Shown: positions 8,083 to 17,771, counted from the first letter of the stretch. The stretch is DNA of 40,026 bases from Clostridia bacterium (GCA_028703495.1 JAQVMT010000018.1:1-40026); one strand, 5' to 3'. The notes: generated by a model from the letters alone, not told the origin. Translations and numbers: made by a program.

Positions 8083-10164
8083 TTAGGAAAAATCAAATAC
8101 TATCTTCTGCGCGTCTTTGTCGTACCTCAGCCGGGCGTTATACTTGCCCTTCTTGCCCTCGAAGCCGTTAATGGTGTCTGTGCGCCCTTTTTCGCATAGC
8201 TTCTTAGCTTGAGCTGCTGTTATGTTTTTGCCGGCTATCTTTTTCCATATCACGAAGTCACACGTTCCTTTCGGCGCGGTGCAGGCGTAGTTTTGATTAT
8301 GCTCCACTACGTCTTTACCGCAACGAGGACAGACGGATATGACGGAGGACGCCGAAGGTCTCTTTGCCGGCACTTCGACTATGCCGCTCTCGACCATATA
8401 TTTATACTTTTCTACCTTCTGACGCACATCGTCGGATATAGCTTTCATAAAGCTTTCCGGCGAGCGCTTGCCGGCTCTTATTTCCTCTAGCGCTAGCTCC
8501 CACCTAGCCGTCATTTCGGCACTTGTAAGCTCTTCCGAAAACTTCGGCACATAAAGCCTTGCGATATGCGTTGTAATAAGATTTCTCTTATTTCTCACTA
8601 CATAGCCGGAAGCGATAAGGCTTTCGATTATGCCGGCTCTCGTTGCCGGCGTTCCGAGACCGCCGCTCGATATAGCTTCCTTCAGCTCGGCGTCGTCTAT
8701 GTTTCGCCCGGCGTGTTCCATTGCCGACAGCAACGTGGCGTCCGTGTAATATTTCGGCGGCTTTGTCTTTGCTTCTTTATATGTAATATCGAGCGCCGTA
8801 AACATATTACCCTCCGCCATGGGCGGCAGCGCCTTGCTGTTTTCTTCGGCTTCTTCCTGTTCCGGCTCGTCTTTTTCTCTCTGTTCCGGCTCCGCGCTGA
8901 ACAGAGCGTCGTATTTTTTATAGCCGGCGTCTTTTATTATTCTTCCGGACGCAGAAAACAGCTCGCCCTCGATGTCGATAACAACCTTTGTTTGCTCATA
9001 TCTGTGCGGCTCCATGGTGGACACTATGAGCCTTTTTGCAATAAGGTTGTATATTTGACGTTCTGACGTCGGCAGCTCGCCTACGGCGGCGCTGTTATAG
9101 CTCAACGTGGGTATTATCGCGTGGTGGTCGGAGACCTTCTTGTTATTAACTATCTGCGCTACGTTAGCGTTAATAGGTTCAATTCCGAAGTACCCACACA
9201 TAGTTTTAATAACGCTCTCTGCCGTTGCCGCCATATCTTCAGTAATATAGCGGCTATCGGTACGTGGATAAGTAACGAGCTTCTTTTCGTAAAGAGATTG
9301 TACCAAATCAAGCGTCTGCTTTGCCGTGTATCCAAATTGCTTATTTGCGTCGCGCTGAATAGAGGTAATGTCGTACAGCTCCGGCGCTCGCTCTGTGACG
9401 TCGTTTTTATCAACCGAAACGACATAACCAACGTTGCCGGCGCAGCGTGTCTTTATTTCCTGCGCTTCAGCTTCGGTTCGAGCCGTAGTTTTCGCCTTAA
9501 AGCTGCCCATATCAGCAATTATATTATAATAGGTTTCAGCCTTAAATTGCTCGATTTCCATATCGCGGTCTAATATCATTTTAAGCGTAGGTGTTTGTAC
9601 GCGGCCAACACGAAGCTTCTCGTTGTTCATCTTCGTGTAGGCGCGTGTAAAGTTAATTCCCACGAGCCAATCTGCGCGTTGCCGGCAATACGCTGACTTG
9701 TAAAGCGTGTCATACTCGCTCATCGGTCGCATATTTTGCAGTCCTTCAGCAATGCTTTTTTCCTCTAGCGAGTTTATCCACAAACGCTTACAAGGCTTTT
9801 TACAGCCGAGTTTTTCGTAGACTAAACGAAAAATAAGCTCTCCTTCTCTTCCGGCGTCCGTTGCTTCGATTAACTCGGTTACGCTCTTATCATTTACAAG
9901 CGACTTTATTATCTTATATTGTGCTGCGGTCGCTGCCGTTACGCTCGTTTTGTAGTTGTCCGGGATAATAGGCAGCGTCGTAAGAGACCACACCTTCAGC
10001 TCCGGCGCGTATTCTTCCGGCGTGGCTAGCTCTATAAGGTGTCCGAAACACCACGTAACGATATAATCATTACCTTGTATAAAGCCGGGCTTTTTTGACG
10101 TAGCGCCCACTACGGCGGCTATCTGAGCCGCTACGGACGGTTTTTCGGCAACAATAAGCTTCAT
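8083..10164 (-). CDS. topB: DNA topoisomerase III (type IA)
   Basis: 693 residues. The N-terminal TOPRIM domain starts MKLIVAEKPSVA and has the acidic ATDAGREGE cluster near residue 103. The catalytic Tyr is about residue 299 in VTYPRTDSRY, followed by the usual type IA core (EAISSGGLGTPATRAGIIE). A C-terminal zinc-ribbon-like region has CPRCG and two further Cys, then a small tail module seen in plasmid and integrative-element TopB proteins. It relaxes negative supercoils and unlinks single-strand crossings, which suits transfer replication. It is last in the long minus-strand operon, after the M23 hydrolase, with a weak ribosome site (GAGGTG, long spacing). A hairpin lies between the two genes and may lower its expression. 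The symbol is by family; it is not the chromosomal gene. Confidence 0.96.
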   Translation of the reverse strand: MKLIVAEKPSVAAQIAAVVGATSKKPGFIQGNDYIVTWCFGHLIELATPEEYAPELKVWSLTTLPIIPDNYKTSVTAATAAQYKIIKSLVNDKSVTELIEATDAGREGELIFRLVYEKLGCKKPCKRLWINSLEEKSIAEGLQNMRPMSEYDTLYKSAYCRQRADWLVGINFTRAYTKMNNEKLRVGRVQTPTLKMILDRDMEIEQFKAETYYNIIADMGSFKAKTTARTEAEAQEIKTRCAGNVGYVVSVDKNDVTERAPELYDITSIQRDANKQFGYTAKQTLDLVQSLYEKKLVTYPRTDSRYITEDMAATAESVIKTMCGYFGIEPINANVAQIVNNKKVSDHHAIIPTLSYNSAAVGELPTSERQIYNLIAKRLIVSTMEPHRYEQTKVVIDIEGELFSASGRIIKDAGYKKYDALFSAEPEQREKDEPEQEEAEENSKALPPMAEGNMFTALDITYKEAKTKPPKYYTDATLLSAMEHAGRNIDDAELKEAISSGGLGTPATRAGIIESLIASGYVVRNKRNLITTHIARLYVPKFSEELTSAEMTARWELALEEIRAGKRSPESFMKAISDDVRQKVEKYKYMVESGIVEVPAKRPSASSVISVCPRCGKDVVEHNQNYACTAPKGTCDFVIWKKIAGKNITAAQAKKLCEKGRTDTINGFEGKKGKYNARLRYDKDAQKIVFDFS

Positions 10165-10194
10165 TTTCTCGTTTTCACCTCTTTTTTAATAAGT

Positions 10195-10233
10195 AACGCC
10201 GCTGTGACGCCTAAAATCGACCACAACGGCGTT
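10195..10233 (-). promoter_or_regulatory. Hairpin in the leader of the topoisomerase gene
   Basis: AACGCCG-c-TGTG and CACA-a-CGGCGTT form an 11-bp stem with one mismatch about 30 bases upstream of the topoisomerase ATG. A second GC-rich stem (GGCGGCG/CGCCGCC) lies at 10311-10331 by the stop codon of the preceding gene. Neither has a T-run on the minus strand, so they look like RNA processing or stability elements rather than terminators. Confidence 0.45.
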
Positions 10234-10330
10234 TTCTTTTCAAGGGGAAGTATCACTATTTTTTAATTCTAACGCCTTAAATAAGCCGCTAGAAGGTGTT
10301 TTTTGTCGGCGGCGTCTATTTGAGCGCCGC

Positions 10331-11968
10331 CTATTCGTTGCAGGCGGTGTAAAGCAGAGGGTTGAGCTTATGACCGTCGCGAACGAGTTCGAAGTGTAGG
10401 TGATTGCCGGTTGAGGTTCCCGTTGTTCCGACGTATCCTATTAAATCACCTATTTTTATTGCTTGTCCGTCTGTGACGGCAAGCGCGGAACAATGACCGT
10501 AAAGAGTGTAGTTTTTATTGTCTTTTTGAACTAGTATGTGAAGCCCATATCCTTCAGAGCCGCTATCCTTACAAACTGCCGTTCCTGCGGTCGCAGCATA
10601 TATCGGCGTTCCGGAAGGATATGCTATATCTATTCCTTGATGATTGTTTTCGCTGCCGTCGATAGGGTGTTCACGATAACCGTATCTTCCGACGTAGTGG
10701 TCAGCTCGCCAATTGTCTTTAAACGGCGACGCCGCAAGGATATTAAGGTTAAGCATTCCTTTGGAATCGTAAAGCAATTGATACTGCTCGTATTGCTCTT
10801 CCGTAAGGTATGAGCCGTAGTTTTTCGATAGCCAATAATCAAAGCCAACTACATTTACATACAATCTGTTTGTATATGCAGCCTGCGTCCTTGTATTGCC
10901 GCTCGAATCAACATATTTTATATCTTCTCGCACCCGTTCTTTACTCATATTGCAGAGCTTGTCGTATATCTCGTCTACGTCGTCGCTTACATACGGCTTC
11001 GTCCCGAACAAAACATAGTTGCAGTTATAATCGCCGCCGTAAAGCACTTCGAAGTAACAAATAAACGCTTCGGCGTCTGTGTATATCGTAATACTATCTG
11101 CCGAAGATACCTTGCTGCCGTTTAAGTAAATCTCTTCTGCGCCCGACTTTTCTATTTGTTTTTTGAAGTCGTAGTCCTTTTTGGTTATCAGCTCCCAAGT
11201 TAGCGACACCTCTTTTTCGTTGCCCTTGTATGAAGTGTAGCTAACGGCTCCAAAGACTGCGGTTGCGACCGACATAAACAACAATACCACGCCGATAAGA
11301 CCGACTAGCTTCCAATTCTTTGGCTTAGCCAAAAAATTGCCGACGCTTTTAAAGACCTCTATCGTTTTGTTTACCACCTTTTTGGTTACGGTAACAGTCT
11401 TTTTAATGGCTTTATACGTTCCCTTTACGCCACCAATAGCCGATTTTGTAGTGTAATATGCGTCCTTATAGGTTGCCGCAGCTTGTATTCCGAGGTCGTC
11501 GCTGTTCTTACCTATTGCGTCTAACTGTTTGGTTAAGGCTTGCTTCGGCGCGCTGAATACGTTTTTCGCTACGCCCTTTACCGCGCCGAGCTTATTGCTT
11601 TTAATGATACCCTTTGCTTCGGAAGAAGATAAAACGCCTTTCGCCACAGACTTATTGATTTTCGCGTTTTTTATCATTGTTTTTGTCGCTGCCATCGCGC
11701 CGCCGCCGACAGCGCTAGCTGTCATTAACGGCGCGACCGCAGCGTTTTGTAACCTTATCTCGCTTGCCTGCGAGCCGATAGAATCGTCGTAAGCAACAGA
11801 ACGCGCGGCATTATCTATTACTCGTTCTGCAAATGAACCTTGCAGGCTTGTGTAAGGCGAGGTGTGATTAAGAAGCTGTGCGGCGGTATTCTCCATTGTC
11901 GGTCTTATTACCGCGCCGCCGTTTATTCTTCTTTCAGCGTTAATAACGCCGTTGACACCTTCAGACAT
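10331..11968 (-). CDS. Membrane-anchored M23 peptidoglycan hydrolase of the conjugation system
   Basis: 545 residues from the ATG at 11968 (MSEGVNGVINAE), with AAGGAGGGG about 11 bases upstream; a longer frame would overlap virB4. The N-terminal ~220 residues are Ala/Lys-rich and hydrophilic. One membrane helix follows (WKLVGLIGVVLLFMSVATAV), then an extracytoplasmic region and a C-terminal M23 endopeptidase domain with HQGID, YGHCSAL and the HLHFE zinc-binding motif. It should cut cell-wall peptide bridges so that the transfer channel can cross peptidoglycan, the job of VirB1 or Tn916 Orf14. It has no NlpC/P60 or lysozyme domain, unlike many bifunctional relatives. Part of the run VirB6-PrgI-VirB4-hydrolase typical of Gram-positive type IV secretion. 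Confidence 0.92.
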   Translation of the reverse strand: MSEGVNGVINAERRINGGAVIRPTMENTAAQLLNHTSPYTSLQGSFAERVIDNAARSVAYDDSIGSQASEIRLQNAAVAPLMTASAVGGGAMAATKTMIKNAKINKSVAKGVLSSSEAKGIIKSNKLGAVKGVAKNVFSAPKQALTKQLDAIGKNSDDLGIQAAATYKDAYYTTKSAIGGVKGTYKAIKKTVTVTKKVVNKTIEVFKSVGNFLAKPKNWKLVGLIGVVLLFMSVATAVFGAVSYTSYKGNEKEVSLTWELITKKDYDFKKQIEKSGAEEIYLNGSKVSSADSITIYTDAEAFICYFEVLYGGDYNCNYVLFGTKPYVSDDVDEIYDKLCNMSKERVREDIKYVDSSGNTRTQAAYTNRLYVNVVGFDYWLSKNYGSYLTEEQYEQYQLLYDSKGMLNLNILAASPFKDNWRADHYVGRYGYREHPIDGSENNHQGIDIAYPSGTPIYAATAGTAVCKDSGSEGYGLHILVQKDNKNYTLYGHCSALAVTDGQAIKIGDLIGYVGTTGTSTGNHLHFELVRDGHKLNPLLYTACNE

Positions 11969-11988
11969 TAAATCACACCCCTCCTTCT

Positions 11989-14496
11989 TTATTGCTCTTC
12001 GCGGTTGCAAACAACCTCGTCCGGCTTGGTCGTCATCATCTTATACAGCTTCGTGTCCTTCGGGAAGCTGTCGATGAACGGCACAATAGCGTTGCCGGCG
12101 AACAGCAGCCCTTGCCCTGCACCCTTGTTTGTAATGTAGTTAAGCTGCTTTTCGCTTATTTTAAGCAGAGACGCCAACTCCTGCCGGTCGTTAGTTGCTT
12201 GGTTGAGCATCATAATAAAGCCGCTGTTTGAAAGCATTCTTCGCGCCGTGTCGCTCATCAGCAGCGTCTCGACGTTCTGAGTTATTCCCGTGGGTATTGC
12301 GCCCCACTTTCTCGCGCGGCTCCAAAGCTCGAAGAAATAGTTTGCGCTGTATTCGTTTGAAAATAACAGCTGCATTTCGTCGATATAAACCCACGTTCTT
12401 ATGCCGCCTGCGCGGTTCTGCGTAATTCTGTTCCAAATTTGGTCAAGCACAATGAGCATACCCATTGTGCGCAGCTGCTTGCCTAGGTCTTTTACGTCGT
12501 AAACAACAAGCCGCTTCTTAGTGTTGACGTTTGTTTTGTTTGAGAATACGCGCAGCGTGCCGGTTACATAGATTTCTAGGCTGAGCGCTAGGCTCTGCGC
12601 TTCCGGCTCCGGCTGCTTTTTCAATATGTCGTAGAAGGTCTTGAGCGTAGGCATATTTTCGGCGGCGGGATTTTGGAAGTATTTCTTGTACGAAATTTGA
12701 CACGCGCGGCTTATAATCGTCTGCTGCGCGGCGTCTAGTCCCGACTTACCGCCTAAAATAAGGTCGCACAGCGACAATACAAACTCCGACTTGAGCAACA
12801 GCGGGTCGTCTTGGTCGCTGTAATCCATAGTTATGTCAAGCGGATTTATGTAATTGTGGCTGCCGGCGCTGATATGAACAACTTCGCCGTTAAAGCCCTC
12901 GGAAAGCATTGTGTATTCGCGTTCCGGGTCGATAATTATAACCTCGCTTCGCGGGTCTGACAGCAATACGCTAATCATTTCACGCTTTGCGCTGAAGCTC
13001 TTGCCGGAGCCGGGCATTCCGAGTATCATTCCGCTTCCGACGTCGCTTGTCTTGCGGTCGTAGAATATAAGATTGTGCGATACAGCATTAAGCCCGTAAT
13101 AAGAGCCGCCCGGTTGAAACAACTCCTGCGTCGTAAACGGTATAAATATAGCCGTGGACGCAGTAGTGAGCGTTCTTTTTACGTCAATAAGGTTCTGCCC
13201 TACCGGAATAATGCTGTTCATCGCGTCTTGCTGAAGGAACTCCAACTTGCCGAAATTGCAAGTCTTTTTCCGCGCCGTAGACATTATCTGCTCTATGTGG
13301 TCGTGCAGCTCCTCTTCTGTCTCGGCGAAGGTGTAAACAAGCACCGTTACTTTAAACATACGTTGATTGTTTACCGTAAGCTCTTCGAGCAGCGTCTTTG
13401 CTTCTTCGTAGCTGCGCTTCGTTTCCATGGGTATGGAAAACTCAATAGCGCGCCCTTTCTGCGCCGCCTTGTCGCTTATGCCCGTGATTTCCATTTCCAT
13501 TAAGGCTATTTGCGTCCGGACGTACTCAAGCGCCTTGCCCTGCTCGACGGCGTCGATATGCAGCGTGATAGTCATATTGATAGGTATGTCCGACAGCTCA
13601 GAGACTAGCTCGTCGGATAAATCTGCCGGCAAGTCCCTCAATACAAGCGTCTGTGCGTAGTGGTCGCCGAAAGAGTAATAGTCCTTCGGCGTGAAATCGA
13701 AGCTCATAGGCGCGACGCACGCTTTTGTGTTTAGTCCGGACGCGATTAAATCAGAATACTTAAAATTAAACCTATCGTTCGGACGAAACATTGCGAACAA
13801 CAGCGCAACGCGCTCAGCTCCGGATAACGGCGTCGCCGTGCAGCCTAAATTGCCAAACTCAGCAACAAGGTCTGCTTCTATTCGTGACAGCGCAGGGCGC
13901 GCTAGCTCGTAGCTCTCTGCCTTTATTGTGAAGGTGACGTACTTATCGCGCATTATGCTGTTCTGTCCCTCTAGCGCCTTTTCAGACAGCATACCGTTCA
14001 TTTCTTTTCGATACTCGTCGAGGACGTCGCCAACTTGCTTTAAAAACATTTGGGCGCGAAAGGTGTCGCCGTCCACGCTGCGGTTAATGATTGAAAGCTG
14101 ACAATGCGTTCCTTCATCAAAATAATTAAGAAACTCGCAATACTTTTCGAAAATCGCGATTTGGTCGGAACGTCTTGCGGTCTGATAGTTAATATCTCCG
14201 ATGGCAATAGTTTTGCTGAAGGTGTTCTCTGTGATTTCGCAGATACCGTCTTCGTACATACGCCTGTATTTAATAACTTGCGCGGTCGAGCGCGGCGCTG
14301 CTTCGCTTATCGCCTTTGCTTTATATTCTGCGTTGAGCTTCTCTATATGCTTGTTCCGCTTCTGCGACTTTTCGACGCGCAATTTCGAGCTTGCGCGTTC
14401 TTGCTTTTTGGTCGGCTGGGTCAAAGCAGAAAGTTTCGGCTTTCCCGCTATCGCTGCCGTCTTTTCGTTCTTTGCTTGTGTTTCTAATCCAGTCAT
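11989..14496 (-). CDS. VirB4-type conjugation ATPase
   Basis: 835 residues. After a Lys-rich N-terminal extension comes the VirB4 N-terminal domain (YRRMYEDGICEITENTFSKT, AIGDINYQ). The C-terminal RecA-like ATPase has Walker A GMPGSGKSFSAKR near residue 492 and Walker B RTWVYIDEMQLLF near 705, followed by a TGITQNVETLL motif. VirB4 powers assembly and substrate passage at the inner face of the channel. The start is supported by GGAGGG 5-6 bases before the ATG. Its first 58 codons overlap the end of the PrgI gene in another frame (176 bp), much longer than the few-base overlaps normal here. Homologous in role to TcpF (pCW3) and Tn916 Orf16. Confidence 0.96.
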   Translation of the reverse strand: MTGLETQAKNEKTAAIAGKPKLSALTQPTKKQERASSKLRVEKSQKRNKHIEKLNAEYKAKAISEAAPRSTAQVIKYRRMYEDGICEITENTFSKTIAIGDINYQTARRSDQIAIFEKYCEFLNYFDEGTHCQLSIINRSVDGDTFRAQMFLKQVGDVLDEYRKEMNGMLSEKALEGQNSIMRDKYVTFTIKAESYELARPALSRIEADLVAEFGNLGCTATPLSGAERVALLFAMFRPNDRFNFKYSDLIASGLNTKACVAPMSFDFTPKDYYSFGDHYAQTLVLRDLPADLSDELVSELSDIPINMTITLHIDAVEQGKALEYVRTQIALMEMEITGISDKAAQKGRAIEFSIPMETKRSYEEAKTLLEELTVNNQRMFKVTVLVYTFAETEEELHDHIEQIMSTARKKTCNFGKLEFLQQDAMNSIIPVGQNLIDVKRTLTTASTAIFIPFTTQELFQPGGSYYGLNAVSHNLIFYDRKTSDVGSGMILGMPGSGKSFSAKREMISVLLSDPRSEVIIIDPEREYTMLSEGFNGEVVHISAGSHNYINPLDITMDYSDQDDPLLLKSEFVLSLCDLILGGKSGLDAAQQTIISRACQISYKKYFQNPAAENMPTLKTFYDILKKQPEPEAQSLALSLEIYVTGTLRVFSNKTNVNTKKRLVVYDVKDLGKQLRTMGMLIVLDQIWNRITQNRAGGIRTWVYIDEMQLLFSNEYSANYFFELWSRARKWGAIPTGITQNVETLLMSDTARRMLSNSGFIMMLNQATNDRQELASLLKISEKQLNYITNKGAGQGLLFAGNAIVPFIDSFPKDTKLYKMMTTKPDEVVCNREEQ

Positions 14497-14842
14497 ATTT
14501 ACCCTCCGTCTCGGTTTTGTCGTTAAGTAGGTCTATTGTCGGCTCTGTTTTATAGGTGTATTTGTGATTGCCCGTGTAGTGCTTAAATAAAAGCGCTAGA
14601 TACTTGTCAATCGTCATATCGTTTTTCCGGACAAATCCACAAGCAAGAGCCGGCGCTGCTAGTATCATCATAGGATAGCCGGCGTCGTCCACCGTCCATT
14701 TAAACCAAACGACGAAGATTACATACGACAATGCCAACATAACCACGGCAATTACTACGCATACCAATTGCCTTGTTGTCAATCCGAGTAACAGCTTTTC
14801 GCGATAATCTGTAATTTCCTTCGGTATTCGTGTTTCGAGCAT
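14321..14842 (-). CDS. PrgI-family (VirB3-like) membrane protein with C-terminal extension
   Basis: 173 residues. The core begins MLETRIPKEITDYREKLLLG, the PrgI signature, followed by two membrane helices (about 24-48 and 57-70) and NDMTIDKYLALLFKHY. Family members usually end near residue 115-130. Here the protein continues about 58 residues as a charged, Lys/Arg/Glu-rich, probably helical tail that overlaps the start of virB4. AAGGAG lies 8 bases upstream of the ATG. The PrgI/VirB3 partner sits next to VirB4 and links it to the membrane channel; gene order VirB6-PrgI-VirB4 is conserved in Gram-positive systems. Confidence 0.92.
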   Translation of the reverse strand: MLETRIPKEITDYREKLLLGLTTRQLVCVVIAVVMLALSYVIFVVWFKWTVDDAGYPMMILAAPALACGFVRKNDMTIDKYLALLFKHYTGNHKYTYKTEPTIDLLNDKTETEGKYDWIRNTSKERKDGSDSGKAETFCFDPADQKARTRKLEIARRKVAEAEQAYREAQRRI

Positions 14843-14854
14843 AGCATTTTCTCC

Positions 14855-15688
14855 TTACATAGCGTTGCAGATAGACTTTGATATTTTACCCGCGGAAGTA
14901 ACCGAAATAACGAGTACCACGGTATAAAACAGCAAGCCCCAAAGTGACGCCCACAAGCTTGAATCTGCCGCAAATCCAACGGTGCTTACTAGCACCGGGA
15001 AGAAGGACAAAACAAGATATATGATAGCGCCCTGCAAGCAGACCGCCGCGAAATTCTTTAAAAAGCCTTTCGCTATTTGTGACAGCTCTTCGCCGGCGAA
15101 GGTTGCTATCGGTATCGGCGCGAGCGCGATATAGATATACAGCTCGACAAAGCGCCCGATAACAATAACCTCTACTATTATTACCGCGATGTTTACCGCG
15201 AAATATATCAAGGTCAGCGGAATAAGTGCAGTAAGCTGTTGGCCGAAGTCAAACCCGTTAATCTCTGCGGTTAAGGTGTTAACGTCTATACCGGCGATAT
15301 TAGTGCTGCCGGTTCCGACTACGCCGGATATGCCCGTCATTATGTCCACGGAAAGCTGATATACCGTATTCATTATGATTGTTGTGCTGTCAACAAGCGT
15401 TTTGCACACGACAAGCTTAATCATAGCCTTTGCCACAAGCCTTACGCCGAGCATTGAGCCGCCACCTGCGCTTTCTGCTTTTTGAGATACTTGAAATAGC
15501 TCCATTAAAAAAAAGCAGCCGAGAATAGAATATGCGATAGGTTTAATTATCGAAGTTGAGATTGTGTTTACGTAGCCATAAAGCAGCGGGTTGAACCCGC
15601 TTATCGTTGACATAAGGCTGCTGTTTTGTCCGACGCCGGACAGCTTATCTATCATTTCGCGCAGCCACGTTGCCATTATATCTGCCAT
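14855..15688 (-). CDS. VirB6/TrbL-like polytopic channel protein
   Basis: 277 residues with about five or six hydrophobic helices after an amphipathic N-terminus (MADIMATWLREMIDKL). It contains LAPIPIATFAGEEL, a pattern seen in the VirB6/TrbL-like proteins of Gram-positive elements (for example CD419-type proteins of Tn1549-like elements). It would form the membrane core of the conjugation channel. AAAGGAG lies 14 bases upstream of the ATG, a long spacing. It is placed between the Maff2-like gene and PrgI, as expected. Confidence 0.9.
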   Translation of the reverse strand: MADIMATWLREMIDKLSGVGQNSSLMSTISGFNPLLYGYVNTISTSIIKPIAYSILGCFFLMELFQVSQKAESAGGGSMLGVRLVAKAMIKLVVCKTLVDSTTIIMNTVYQLSVDIMTGISGVVGTGSTNIAGIDVNTLTAEINGFDFGQQLTALIPLTLIYFAVNIAVIIVEVIVIGRFVELYIYIALAPIPIATFAGEELSQIAKGFLKNFAAVCLQGAIIYLVLSFFPVLVSTVGFAADSSLWASLWGLLFYTVVLVISVTSAGKISKSICNAM

Positions 15689-15729
15689 TAAGTAGTCTCA
15701 CGCTCCTTTCCGTGCCGGCGTGAGCCGCA

Positions 15730-15936
15730 TTAAATAACTAGTCCGTTGAAGAGCTGCGCCGCGGCGACTATCATTCCGCCGCCGACTATCTGCCATATGC
15801 CGCTCTGAAGCTCCGGACCGTTTTTGTTTTTAAGGGCGACGCCGAGAATAATAACGCCCCAAATTAGCCACAGTCCTCCGCCGATAGTAACGAACTTTAC
15901 GAATAGAGATAATACCGATTCCAATGTTGCGCTCAT
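15730..15936 (-). CDS. Maff2-family small membrane protein (VirB2-like candidate)
   Basis: 68 residues with two hydrophobic helices separated by a short polar loop (LKNKNGPELQSG), ending GGGMIVAAAQLFNGLVI. This matches the Maff2 family that sits between VirD4 and VirB6 genes in many Firmicutes conjugative elements. The size, two-helix hairpin and position resemble VirB2 pilins, though no filament role has been shown as far as I know. Good ribosome site (AGAGGG, 7 bases). Confidence 0.88.
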   Translation of the reverse strand: MSATLESVLSLFVKFVTIGGGLWLIWGVIILGVALKNKNGPELQSGIWQIVGGGMIVAAAQLFNGLVI

Positions 15937-15970
15937 TTTTTAACCCTCTTTTTCTTTATTTTTTTGACGC

Positions 15971-17770
15971 TTACGCGCCTGCTAAACTGTTTAACTCCGA
16001 CATATCGTAGACTTCCTCGACTGTCGTATCTTTCAGAAAGTTTTTCGCTTCGTAGCTTGTCAGCTCGCTGAATTTCAACGGATTGTCCTTGTTTTTACCT
16101 TCAGACAATAATTTGTAGCGTTTGTGCTTCGTGAGGTTTATTTTTCTGCTTCTGAATGGAAATAGTCCCGATATTATGCAGATACATTCTTTGCGCTTTA
16201 ATCTGCTTAACTCTGCCGGGTCTAGTAAGTCTCGACCGAATATTTGATTTTGCGTCGTGTTGCTGCCGCTCTGCCCTCTTGTTTCCGATATATTCTGATT
16301 GCTTATCGTTGTCTTGCCAATCATTTTAGAGGTTGTTTCGGTCGTTTTCGTTCCTTTACCGCCGAGGAATAAGTAGGTGTCGCAGTTGTCAATAATGGTG
16401 TCTGCGTTATCCTTGTAGGTCGAGTTGAGCTGTGCAAATGATTGCAGCAGTATATCCCACGATATATTTCGCGAGCGAATTACCGCAATAGTGCGCTGCG
16501 CGTTCGGAATAACGCCGATATTTGCAAACTCATCGAATATGCAGCGCACCGGCACCGGCAAGCTGCCGTTGTGGTCGGTTATTGCCTTGTCGCACAGAAG
16601 GTCGTGCATTTGGTATATCAACGTAGCAGCTATAAAGCTGTACGTCGCGTCTGTATCGGACACGACGAGGAACAGCGCCGTCTTGCGCTCGCCAAGCTCA
16701 TCTATGTCTAAGTCGTCGCTCGACAGCGTTTCTTTTAATGCCGCAATATTAAACGGCGCTAATCGTACCGCGCACGATATAAGGATAGACTTTGCTGTCT
16801 TGCCGGCTGCTTGTTTGTAGCTGTGATACCATTGCCCGGCTGTGCTGCCCGGCTGCTCCTCTTCAAGCTCCGCGAACAGCTCGTCCAACGGAGACACGTA
16901 ATCTTCGTTATCCTCGCGAGCTTCAGCAAGGTTAATTATGCTTATTAAGTTTGGTATGTTTCGCTCTGCTTCGTCGCAGGCGGAATAAAGATAGGCGATA
17001 CACGCCGAAAACAAAAGACGCTCAGCTTTTACCCAAAAATCCTCCGCCGCGTGGTTTCCCTCGCCTTTTGTGTTCTCCATAATAACGTTTACAACCTTTA
17101 AAATATCTGTTTCGTTGCGTATGTATTTTAAAGGATTGTAATGCATTGATTCGCTAAAGTTTATAGTATTGAACACCTTAACGTCATAGCCGGCGTCAAG
17201 AAACATTCTTCCGCACTCCGGCAACAACGTTCCCTTCGGGTCGGTAATTACGTAAGAGCTGTGAAGCTGCATAAGGTTTGGCTTAACATAGAAGCGCGTC
17301 TTGCCGCTGCCGGAGCCGCCGACAACAAGCACGTTTTTGTTTCTGTCGTACTCCATATCGCGAGGGCGTCCTTGATACATTATCCGCTCTGTCTCTGTAA
17401 GCAGCACATTATTGTCCGGGTTCTTAAAATCAATAAAGTGCTTTATATCTGCTGCCGTTCCCCACCGGGAAGAGCCGTGCTCTTCACCGGGTCGATAATT
17501 CCCCGCCGAAAAGACGTTGTAAGCAAACATAAGCCATATAATCGCTGCGGCAATTAAACCGCAAAGAATAGCCGATTTTTCAAAGCTTATGTAAAACGGC
17601 TTTTCGCTTATCTCTGTAAACACCCTTGAGTAGGCATTGCTGAAGGAGCTTATAAGACCTTCGGCGTCGTATAGGAGCATAAGCGCCCTAAAGCGATTAA
17701 CGATGTAAAACAACGCGAAGGATAGGACACCGCTAAATATAGCAAGCGTTTTTAAGTTTTTACGTTGCAT
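15971..17770 (-). CDS. VirD4/TcpA-type coupling protein
   Basis: 599 residues from the ATG at 17770 (MQRKNLKTLAIFSGVL), chosen because GAGAGG lies 10 bases upstream and the preceding pcfB-like gene stops just before it. Two N-terminal membrane helices (about 10-27 and 60-85) precede the ATPase: EEHGSSRWGT, Walker A VVGGSGSGKTRFYVKPNLMQ near residue 150, ITDPKGTLLPE, and Walker B IFDEFANIGVIPN near 410. The GSSRWGTA...KNVLVVGGSGSGKTR arrangement is typical of TraG/VirD4 proteins. It recruits the relaxase-DNA complex to the channel, probably with help from the upstream PcfB-like protein. Confidence 0.96.
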   Translation of the reverse strand: MQRKNLKTLAIFSGVLSFALFYIVNRFRALMLLYDAEGLISSFSNAYSRVFTEISEKPFYISFEKSAILCGLIAAAIIWLMFAYNVFSAGNYRPGEEHGSSRWGTAADIKHFIDFKNPDNNVLLTETERIMYQGRPRDMEYDRNKNVLVVGGSGSGKTRFYVKPNLMQLHSSYVITDPKGTLLPECGRMFLDAGYDVKVFNTINFSESMHYNPLKYIRNETDILKVVNVIMENTKGEGNHAAEDFWVKAERLLFSACIAYLYSACDEAERNIPNLISIINLAEAREDNEDYVSPLDELFAELEEEQPGSTAGQWYHSYKQAAGKTAKSILISCAVRLAPFNIAALKETLSSDDLDIDELGERKTALFLVVSDTDATYSFIAATLIYQMHDLLCDKAITDHNGSLPVPVRCIFDEFANIGVIPNAQRTIAVIRSRNISWDILLQSFAQLNSTYKDNADTIIDNCDTYLFLGGKGTKTTETTSKMIGKTTISNQNISETRGQSGSNTTQNQIFGRDLLDPAELSRLKRKECICIISGLFPFRSRKINLTKHKRYKLLSEGKNKDNPLKFSELTSYEAKNFLKDTTVEEVYDMSELNSLAGA

Positions 17771-17771
17771 T

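Noticed and set aside
8566-9573. Plus-strand reading frames opposite the topoisomerase gene
   Set aside because: They lack ribosome sites and family features, and are Arg/Cys/Phe-rich as expected for the antisense of a real coding gene.
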